Source: Plasmopara viticola (Eukaryota; Oomycota; Peronosporomycetes; Peronosporales; Peronosporaceae). Taken from it: a stretch of DNA of 64,000 nucleotides. Position numbers and translations under genes: made by a program. The DNA lies in NCBI GenBank assembly GCA_001695595.3, contig MBPM02000066.1, forward strand, positions 248,001 through 312,000, written 5' to 3'. Within the stretch, counting starts at the first letter, position 1, and every line of letters begins with the position of its first letter. This document shows positions 55,591 to 64,000 of this stretch, piece after piece. The notes beneath the pieces are model-generated. The model was not told where the DNA came from. It saw only the letters and a list, made by a program, of their open reading frames with translations, and searched no databases.

Positions 55591-56570
55591 CTCAAGAAAG
55601 GTTGGATCGAACTTTCCGATTCTCCATGGGTTTCAAACATTTTTGGTATTCCGAAGAAAGATCCGGAATCAGGCAAGCAATATTCTCGCTCCGAATGGGT
55701 TCGATCTGGAAACGCAACTTTACCTATCCTATGGGTTATAGACTTCCGCTATATCAATTCACAGACCAACGTTCCAAAGATACCTTTGCCAAGAATAGAA
55801 GAACTTTTCGATAAATTGGTTGGTTGTGAAATTTATTCGGTACTCGATTTAGCTCAATGTTATCATCAAATGCGTATTTTTAAAGATAGTCGAAAATACA
55901 CCGCTTTTCGTACTCATTCCGAAACTTACCAATGGTGTGTAGCTATGATGGGCCTTGCTGGAATGCCTGGAGTATGGTCTCGACTTATGAAAGTTCTTTT
56001 TGGAAATTTCCATTTTTGGTTGTATATCTCGATGATATTTGTGTTTTCTCGCATAATATGCAAGAACATTTCGAACATTTGGAATCCTTATTCCATGAAT
56101 TGCGTGAAGCAAAGTTGTATGCCCATGCTAAGAAGTGTCATTTTGGACAAAATCAAGTCAAATTTTTGGGTCATACAGTATCACAACAAGGTCTCATAAT
56201 GGACGAATCCAAGACTGAAGCTATAGAAAATTGGCCAGAACCAACCAATCAAAAAGAACTTCAAAGTTTTTTCGGTTTAGCTGGTTATTACCGACGTTTT
56301 ATTTGCAATTTTGCACATCTAGCTATTCCTCTCGGACCTTTAGTCAAGAAAGAACATGATTGGAAATGGGGTCAAGAGCAGTCATACGCATTTCAATCGA
56401 TCAAGAACGCACTAAAGACCGCACCGGTTCTTAAGTTGCCAGACTTTGATAAACCTTTCCTTGTTACTACGGATGCGTCAGGCTATTGTGTTGGAGGAGT
56501 TTTATCTCAACTACATGGCACAGAAGATCGCCCGGTTGCTTTTTACTCGAAAAAGCTTGGTGTTCATTAA
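55591..56570 (+). pseudogene. Reverse transcriptase and RNase H start, frame-broken
   Basis: From 55591 the RT continues one frame back (SDSPWVSNIFGIPKKD, SVLDLAQCYHQM, AFRTHSETYQW). Near 56025, in a T5 stretch, the frame slips back one base again and the catalytic YLDDICVFS follows at about 56028-56055. Then come the connection (FLGHTVSQQGLIMDESK, FFGLAGYYRRFI) and the RNase H start (LVTTDASGYCVGGVLSQ). The frame is lost at about 56565. The domain content is complete; only the frame is damaged. Confidence 0.8.
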
Positions 56571-56902
56571 GTCAATTGGCCAACAACGAGAAAGAACTCT
56601 TCGCGATTAAACTCGCTTTGGAAAAATGGAGACATTACCTGTATGGTCGCCCTTTCGACATCTATACAGACAACAGCGCATGTAAATGGCTTTTGCATCA
56701 TCCCAAAGTTTCGCCAAAACTCGCTCGTTTTCTGACATTCTTTGCTCAGTTCGTATTTACACTCCGTCATGTAGCCGGAAAGCAAAATGTGGTCGCAGAC
56801 GCATTGTCTCGCCCACCAGTTCAACAACCTCGCGACAAATCTGAAGTCAATTTAATCTCATCTTCTGAGATCGTCAAGGTCGATACGTCGCAAGTGCGCT
56901 AA
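56566..56902 (+). pseudogene. RNase H C-terminal part
   Basis: One more base back: NNEKELFAIKLALEKWRHYL, IYTDNSACKWLL, LRHVAGKQNVVADALSR, the classical end of Gypsy RNase H. It ends at a stop at 56900-56902. The next roughly 300 bp (to 57198) is not cleanly open in any frame. Confidence 0.75.
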
Positions 56903-57197
56903 TGCACAAAGGATTGTCATCAAAGAGATTCATCATCTCGTCGTCATTATCGCGTTGTCATTAACAACTGTCACGTTTACAACATTTCTTCGCCTCTTGA
57001 AATTTCTGAGGGAGAGATGCATATCGTCAACGCCTCTGCGGAACAAGACGCAACAAATAATATGCCGTCAGCACAATTGCGAATTCCTCAAACTGGAACA
57101 AAGAAGGGTTACGCAAATTGCAGAAAGACTATACAAGTGGTAATAAGTCGCTTCAGAATGGAAGAAACAAACCTCACCATTCCTGGAGATCGATGGA

Positions 57198-58727
57198 TTG
57201 TTATTTTTAAAGACAAAGAACAAAGTACTTCGTTTGTATGTTCCGGAAAACGATTTAATTCGTACTAAAATAATAGAAGAATTTCATGATGCGCCTATTG
57301 CCGCACATCCTGGTGCAAGAAGAACTTATCTGCGAATTGCCCAATGGTACTACTGGAAAAATAAGGAAAACGACATTCAAGAATACGTCAAGAGCTGTGA
57401 GACTTGTGTAAGATGAAAAACCAGCAATGCAAAGAAGAATGGCAAGTTGATGCCTCTTCCAATCCCAGAATATTGTTGGGATATCGTATCACTTGACTTC
57501 GTCACTGGTTTACCCATGTCAAATGGTTTCGATGCCAATTTAACTGTGTTGTGCAAGTTATCAAAACGCGCCAAGTATGGTAAAAGTAAAACAAATGATG
57601 ACGCAGAAAAAGCTGCTCATTGTTTTTTCGATTCAGTCGTTCGACATCATGGATTGCCTCGTATTATCATCAGCGATAGAGATCCTAAGTTTACTTCAAA
57701 ATTTTGGAAGACTTTAACGGGAATTATGGGTATCAAGCTGAACATGACAACTTCGTATCGTGCCCATGTCGACGGTCAAACAGAGCGACAAAATCTCATC
57801 TTAGAAGATTCTTTAAGATGTATGGCATCTTATCTTGGAAGTGACTGGTCTTCGAAATTGGGAGCTATCGAATACGCACATTCTCATCTAGTCAGTGCAT
57901 CTACGGGATTTTCACCGTTTGAGATCGATAAAGGAAGAAAAGAACGAAATCCTTCAGGTAATTTTCCTCGCCTTACTGACACTCCGTCACAAGTACAGCC
58001 TATCTCCGAATATGCAAAAACGTTTGCTGAAGAAAGACAGAAGATCATTGATATAGCTAAGAAGAACTTACTTAGAGCCCAGCAGTCACAGAAAAAGTTT
58101 TACGATCGCAAAAGAAGTGATGTGGCTTTCAAACAAGGTGATTTAGTTATGCTGGATACTCGACGAATCCCTCTCAAATATTCCGCCAAAGACATTGATG
58201 TCAAAAGAGCTAAACTAGCTGCTCGAAAGATTGGACCTTACGAGATCGAACGCATGATCAACGACAATGTTGCAAAACTTGTTTTACCAAAAAGTATGAA
58301 AGCGTTGAACTCGACTTTCAATATTGATGTTCTCAGCCACTACGTCTCAAATCCGACTAAGTTTAAGTCTCGAGTTATACTCAAAGCTTCGCGAATCATC
58401 ATTGACGAGAAAACAGGTGATGAACTCCATGTTGTGGAGAACCTGCTAAAGAAACGTCAATTCAACCGCAAGACAGAATGGTTAGTCCTATGGCATGGCC
58501 TCCCAGAGCTTGAATCGACATGGGAATTAGAATCCTCAATAAAACATGTCTCTCATTGGAAAGTATTCGTCGACGATTTCAAAAACCGCCAACGAGAAGT
58601 CAAGTCCCGAGGATGTAAGGATGGGATGGCTGTGTCCTACGGCACGCCATCACCATCCCAGTGTCGCACTGCCAAATGCTTGGCAGGGAACGATGCAAGT
58701 ACATATGGTGGTACTTGCATCCAATAA
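57198..58727 (+). pseudogene. Integrase with chromodomain, one internal stop
   Basis: H2C2 zinc-binding region (HDAPIAAHPG ... CETC) in 57280-57410, a single TGA at 57414-57416, then a long open frame. Catalytic core: SLDFVTGLP (first D), SDRDPKFTSKFW (second D), VDGQTERQN (E). The C-terminus has a GPYEIERM region and a chromodomain (VVENLLKKRQF, WLVLWHGLPELESTWE). The frame runs about 110 nt into the 3' LTR. Chromodomains in this position guide integration to chromatin marks in related elements. Confidence 0.85.
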
Positions 58728-58849
58728 AAATAACAAAAACAAAACATTTGCCTAGTTTATATTCAAAAACGAAATTTTCATATTGGGTGTGTCCTACGTG
58801 GACTCAGTTGAATTCCTCACATTCAACTTGAAGAAAGAAAAGAAAAAAA
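58615..58849 (+). repeat. 3' LTR, truncated to its first 235 bp
   Basis: TGTAAGGATGGG onward, matching 52848-53080 with about three small differences (an extra A near 58735, T/C at about 58814, and A/G changes in the terminal purine run). It stops in the A-rich run, where the fragment mosaic begins. A short purine stretch (GAGGA) precedes it. Confidence 0.9.
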
Positions 58850-59411
58850 CGACGAATCCCTCTCAAACATGCCGCCAAAGACATTGATGTCAAAAGAGCT
58901 AAACTAGCTGCTCGAAAGATTGGACCTTACGAGATCGAACGAGACGTATTGTCTCGCCCACCAGTTCAACAACCTCTATACAGACAACGGTGCATGTAAA
59001 TGGCTTTTACATCATCCCAAAGTTTCGCCAAAACTCGCTCGGCAGGATTTTTCTTGAGTGATTTCTTGTAGGCTCATCTCGTCGTCATTATCGCGTTGTC
59101 ATTAGCTCACTACCGTCAAGCAAAACAAGATCGTCACTCTTATTGTCATGCTGCTTGATAGACCAGGACGGATAACATTGCAGGATGCTCCAGTGTCGAG
59201 CTGTGAATTGATATAGCGAAAGTCTATAACCCATCGGATAGGTAAAGTTGCGTTTCCAAGTTTTTGGGAACTTTTGACCGAGCCACTGGGGGGAGGTCTT
59301 AGTTTCTACTGGTATATTCACTGGAGCTACACACCATTGGTAAGTTTCGGAATGAGTACGAAAAACGGTGTACTTCCGACTATCTTTGTAAATTCGCATT
59401 TGATGATAACA
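58850..59411. repeat. Mosaic of ten LTR-element fragments
   Basis: Fragments and their sources in the element: 58850-58941 from 58161-58252 (+); 58942-58975 from 56797-56830 (+); 58976-59041 from 56662-56727 (+); 59044-59073 from 53878-53907 (-); 59074-59104 from 56933-56963 (+); 59105-59144 from 53709-53748 (+); 59145-59201 from 54982-55038 (-); 59202-59258 from 55707-55763 (-); 59259-59324 from 53280-53346 (+); 59325-59411 from 55858-55944 (-). Joins are direct or have 1-5 shared bases. Each fragment differs from the neighbouring element at 0-8 positions. Confidence 0.9.
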
Positions 59412-60038
59412 CGCCTTCTTTGAAGAAGCTATGAAAGTTGAAATGAATGCGAAGTGTAACTTTCATGCAGCATGAGTAAGTGGAAGCTTTAAGATTCAGG
59501 GTTTGGTGAACGGTCCAGTCCTGATGAGTATCAGCAGTCCTTATAATGGGAAGAAAGACACTGAAGTTGCTGGCCTGTCCGTCGATGTTGCATTTATGTC
59601 AATACCCGCCATTGTGTTCCCCCTGCACACAGCGTGCTAAGGCTTAAGAAGTCAAAATCTCAAGATAAAATAGTTTTTTTGGAACGCCGAGGAAGGATGT
59701 CGACAATTAGTTGGCGCAAAACAGTCTGCTGTGGAAGAGATAAACTCTGTCGATGAACAGGGATGAGCGGAAGGTTGACAGGGCAGAGCTCAAGAAAATC
59801 GTGCTCGATAATTTTGTTCACGCTTGTAAGATTGACGTGATGGTGATTGAGGAGAATGGGACTGATCAGAATTTTAATGATGGTGTCGAAGACAAGCGTC
59901 TGGAGCAAAGAATGGCACGTAAGCCACCACACGGTGCTCGCAAGAAGCAGCATTTTCGTGGCTCCCAGCCACGTCAATGATGATGGGGTAGACCTCTGAT
60001 TTGTAGGCCACCATATAAATACCCGCCCATGCTTTAAC
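59409..60038 (+). repeat. Second copy of the 5' flank of the LTR element
   Basis: Aligns with 52212-52847 end to end (decayed Gypsy gag) at high identity, with small differences (for example AGCCACGTC for AGCAATGTC, and 11 bases replaced at the inverted repeat). At 60038 it passes ...GCTTTAAC directly into TATGGTGGG, the state expected of the site before the LTR element inserted. Open pieces such as 59753-59980 are the same gag-relic shadows as in the first copy. Confidence 0.9.
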
Positions 60039-62929
60039 TATGGTGGGATTCGTTATTTGCGGTCGAATACTCTTGCGTCGAATTCTCTGAGCTCCACGAA
60101 ATCGATATCCTCGGCCAACAGGCATGCCACGGGGATAGCGGAAAACCTAAAATTTGGAGGGCTACCTGCCAGAAGCTTTGTCAACCTCAGGAGAGTCTTA
60201 AAGTCGATCAGACTCAACATCGAAACGTTCTTGCTTTGCAGCAGAGATCGTTCTTGCAAGCCATCTTTCTACTTTTGGATCAACCTTGGAAAGGAGATTA
60301 AAAATGGTCAGTCCTCGTCAATAGTTACTTAATTGACGCTTCACGCTCCAAACATTGTTTCCATAATATCGTAGCGTCCGTCCGTTCCTAATATCACATG
60401 TCCAACACATTGTCTGACTCAATCCATGATAGTATTCGACTTTTAATCAGGTGTGTTTTACTCACCAAAACTCTGTTTGAATCAAGGTTGGAAGTACTTA
60501 AGGTCTTTGAGACGCTCGAGCCGCGCCAACACATGATAAGGTAGACCGTATAGTATTCGACGTTGTCATGGCCGAGTAGCCTACCACCGGATCCCACCAC
60601 CACCGTGTCTTAAAAACCTATTTAAGGAAGCCATGAACGACGTTGGCTGCGTTAGCAGTGATAATCTCATGATGTTCTGCATAATGACCATCCAATTATG
60701 GTTGATTGTGAAGTGTTGAGCGTAAATTTTGGATGCTTCATTTGATTGGTCTGAAAAACTACTGTGAGACCTGTTCTAAATCTTTTACGTGCACATCAGC
60801 GCAACAGTGCTCATTTTAATGCAGGCATAAAGCAGCTGAAACGTACACAAGCTCATGTACATCTGAGGTGGCGCAATTTGGGGTGAGAGCGAAGCAAAGT
60901 CTTATTTTGGTGGCGTATAGCGCTTAATATTCACATAAGATATATACGATCTCCCGATCAATTTTTTTGTTTTTTACGGACTTAAGGAACCAAGCTGTTC
61001 AGTAGACTGCTGTCTTACAAATTATAAAGCCTATCTCTTTGTGCTACCTCTAGCGACAAAATTCGCTTCCGAGGTTTTTTGTCAGTACTACGTTATGCGT
61101 ACGGAATAATTACATATCGAACGCTACGAGCCGAATGTATGCGCGAGCTCAAAGCATGCATTAACGTTGAATATTTCACTTGGTATCGTAAGAAGCTAGA
61201 AGAAATAGGTAGCTTGCGATTAGTCGAAGGATATTTTCGAACTTGCCTCCGCACTACGTAAAATTGGATAATCTATTTTTATGATTCGCTGATTCTTCAG
61301 GCTGAGTTGAGGAACATTTGTATGTCCGGGAGCCTAAAAATAATCTGCTACATGGCGCGTGCGTAACAACTCACCTCCGAGATCTCTTGCCCTCAGTATA
61401 ATCCCAAACCAGCCATGATTTACGAAGATTCGGTCACTTTCGCCTTTTCACAGCGAGCGGCCAAAAGACTGCGGTTAAGTTACATAGCATTACTTGTGTC
61501 AAATTCCAGTTTGCAATGGCTGTTCGTCAAAGCTATAGGAATTACTTTTACTAACTCAGTAAAACACGACCGCTTTGCCACTTCACAAAAAGCTACCGGC
61601 ACCCGTGTAATCCCCTCAGCCTTACTGTACACGTTCTAAGAAAGTGCCGCTGGTCTGTCAATTAAGATCGAGGTCACAATTTTGTTGCCTTGACTAATTT
61701 TCGTTCTCGTCTCACGCTCCTCCTCTGATACAGAAGTAGCATGACCATTTCTTTATATGGTGAACAACGACTAATTTGGAGCCTTTCTAAGCGCTGTTTC
61801 TCAGTACGGGTGCTGCTTGCAGCACCTTCTGTCATGATCCATCTTTTAGCTCAATACATCCGCCTATTTTTGCTGTCAGCAACACGAAGTAAAGTCAAAG
61901 CTGATTGCACGTCAAAAGGCTGGAGCTTTCAATTATTCCAAAGCTGTTGCCTTGCTTTAATTTAGAAGTGATGGCTTTAGTTCTGTAGACAAGCATAACG
62001 ATTGTGCTTTAAAGGTTCAGATAGAGATGGCATTGACTGTTGATGTTAACTTAATAACGAGTCACGTTTGGCAGTAGACAACTTGATGCGAAAGGCTTAT
62101 CAACAGGGCTTGAGTACACGTGCTTGTATGTGTTATCATGAGTCTACAACGAGTACTTCACAAAGCGTCTGTCCTACCATACATATGTCTGCCGTATAAA
62201 GACGCATCGATATAATAATGGCGTAAAATGACCAGCTGGTAGATGTGTGACCAAAACGCATAGGACAAAAATGCAGATCAGCTCTCAACCAAGCAGCAGT
62301 TGATCAACAGCCGAACATATTCAGTCTTTTGTCTTCTCTACGCATAAATATTATTATCTAAATAGCACTGTGCTCTACCAACGGACCGACACACCTCGGC
62401 TTTTCTCGCCTCGCAATTTCCTGTCTTGCCTCTCAATTCAATGTTTGCTTTTTGCCCCTTCGCTTTGTTGGGTAAGTTGCTGGGCTGCTTCTGGTCTACA
62501 AATCCAACTAGGCTTAGGACACTCGCTAAATGTGTCGTGATATCGCTAAATTAAACCGACCGCATGACAGCACTTAACTATATTGATTGCTACGCAGTCT
62601 TGGCCGCACAATATTGTGGCTGCTTGCTTGCCGCTCAATTAGGTTGCCCCTATTAAAATCAAGCGATACTCATATCCGTGTGTGTGACCGCACCCCAGCA
62701 AAGATATTTGACAACTTCGAGCTATCGAGATGATAAATCGTTGATTTTCGCCTGCGGTTTGCGCACACGGCCTGACGATTTGAACAATGATCGTGCTATG
62801 ATTAAGAAAGATTTGTGGCTTGGCCCCTGCTTATGATGCAATCCTTGTCCTCGTGTGCATGAGTAGGTAAAACGTCTAAGCCTGACAAGACGACGAAGAA
62901 ATACTCAGGAGTTGACAAAGTAAGGATCA
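60039..62929. other. Gene-poor stretch
   Basis: 60039-60330 continues the old Gypsy relic context without recognisable domains. TAGTATTCGAC occurs at 60429 and 60551, about 122 bp apart. ORFs at 61079-61261, 61415-61639 and 61741-61965 (60-74 codons) are unrecognised. Nothing else is supportable. Confidence 0.4.
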
Positions 62930-63115
62930 ACCTGACGCAATACGCGTGAGGAGCAAGAAAAAGATGCGAGAGTGACAAGACGAAATCTGTGCTAGGCTGG
63001 TGCATGTAAAATATAACAAAACGGAAGCGTGACGCAATACGCATCAGTGACCACACACAGGCTATGCATGACGTAGTACGCGAGATAAAAAAAGATTACA
63101 CACGACGCAGTATAA
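62930..63115 (-). repeat. Dispersed GACGCAATACGCG repeat, copy 4
   Basis: TGACGCAATACGCGTGAGG (about 62933), GTGACGCAATACGCATCAG (about 63028), GCTATGCATGACGTAGTACG (about 63061) and CACGACGCAGTATAAATG (about 63102) recur at intervals of roughly 35-95 bp. In reverse complement these are the words of the 7965-8360 copy. Confidence 0.45.
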
Positions 63116-64000
63116 ATGATAGGCAACAATAAAACTTTTTTGATTGAAGTACGCATTAATAACATTCAATTCACTTTTTGACTTCGTTCGATCCGCAATG
63201 GCCAAGTGTTATCTAATTCTCAGCGCATTATCTAAAATGTTGCCACCTCAATTTTACCGGCTGCCCGAACGAATAGTGACCATTATATTATGCAACCGGC
63301 AGAATTCAGCATCAGCTTTTGCGAAACACTGCTTGATGTAATCGCACGAGAGCGTCTATTAGGATTTTGGCCTCTCTTTGGCTACTCAGGGCTTTCGATT
63401 TATTTGGCACAAAAGAAGCTGGCAACGCGTTTTCTGAAAATTGCCAAGCAAACCAATTATTCGCAAGTTCTAAAACTCAACTTTGCTAGCCAAAGCTGTG
63501 GCGGGGATCGAGTTATGTGCTTTTAATGGTAGCCTGAGGCAATACCCTCGTTAATAAAAAATCAAAATCTGTAGAGTGTACTACGTGAAAAAAGTCGATT
63601 AATTTGATATGAGAGACTGCAAAAAGAACTGAATTGACCAAAGTAAAAAAAGCTATCCGAAGTCAAATCGCATTTTTTAAGCGCGATGTGTTTGGTAGTA
63701 TGCAACAAGATTTAGTCAGGTACGCGCTGGACTGAGCAATGCTTTATACATCGACTCATATGTACCCGGTCGTGATGGTGGCCGTCAATTTTTAATTAAT
63801 AGCGCTTTCTGCCAGGTACGGCTACGTTGGCACGCAAGTTAGCATTTGACTGTCTACGTCATTGACACTCAATTTTTGTGAGAACGTTTGCTAATGGAAA
63901 AGAGAACATTGAAAAAATTGAAAGTGCACATGTATCCTAATGGATTGATCAAATTATCAGAAATCGGCTCATGTAGCTCTTGCAGTACATATCAAGGTTC
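63116..64000. other. Intergenic, nothing supportable
   Basis: Two ORFs of 65 and 78 codons (63144-63341, 63290-63526) overlap and have no recognisable motif. Confidence 0.4.

Larger units (their letters stand above)
52848..58849 (+). mobile_element. Ty3/Gypsy LTR retrotransposon with chromodomain, non-autonomous
   Basis: A near-complete element: 5' LTR (52848-53257), primer-binding site, leader, a small first ORF, gag, zinc knuckle, protease, reverse transcriptase, RNase H, integrase with C-terminal chromodomain, and the first 235 bp of the 3' LTR. The order protease-RT-RNaseH-integrase defines Ty3/Gypsy, and the chromodomain places it near chromoviruses. The shared LTR part differs between ends at only a few positions, so insertion was recent. 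Even so, pol is broken by at least four frame changes and two stops. The 3' LTR is cut short where a fragment mosaic begins. Confidence 0.9.

Overview
The window is eukaryotic and almost certainly from an oomycete of the Peronosporales (a Phytophthora or downy-mildew relative). The evidence is four very large single-exon genes for secreted RXLR-type proteins built from tandem LWY/W-motif modules, a family known only from that order, set among decayed Ty3/Gypsy elements and short retroposons. The species cannot be named from the sequence alone.

Region 1 (1-31,300) is an effector cluster. Four intact paralogues of 1,461-1,470 residues lie at 192-4601 (+), 10138-14547 (-), 20560-24972 (+) and 26789-31174 (-). 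A broken C-terminal copy lies at 15164-16232 (+). Each protein has a short N-terminal signal-like segment, then an RFLR motif near residue 49 and an EER-like motif near 60 (RFLR is lost in the fourth), then about eleven tryptophan modules. The modules alternate in spacing (about 83 and 133 residues), giving a super-repeat of about 217 residues. All four genes share a CCAATC-containing promoter block and a homologous 3' flank, so the unit of duplication was larger than the ORF. A stretch of about 1 kb is nearly identical between genes 1 and 2 but not between 1 and 3 or 4, which suggests gene conversion.

Region 2 (31,300-45,000) is gene-poor. It holds a retroposon copy with its own target-site duplication, a 95-bp tandem repeat, and otherwise short unsupported ORFs.

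Region 3 (45,000-47,200) holds two ordinary housekeeping-like genes on the + strand: a stand-alone GAF-domain protein and an unrecognised 243-residue protein with one 71-nt intron.

Region 4 (48,600-60,050) is a nest of retroelements: a Gypsy pol relic, a tRNA-related SINE, a decayed Gypsy gag, and, inserted in that gag, a Ty3/Gypsy chromodomain element (52848-58849) with nearly identical LTR parts but broken ORFs. Its 3' LTR stops at a mosaic of ten short fragments of the same element family, joined end to end in both orientations. The mosaic then runs into a second copy of the 5' flank without the insertion. The last 4 kb shows no supportable gene.

The effector genes would act together only in the sense of a multigene arsenal delivered to the host. 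The sequence gives no sign of an operon or shared transcript.
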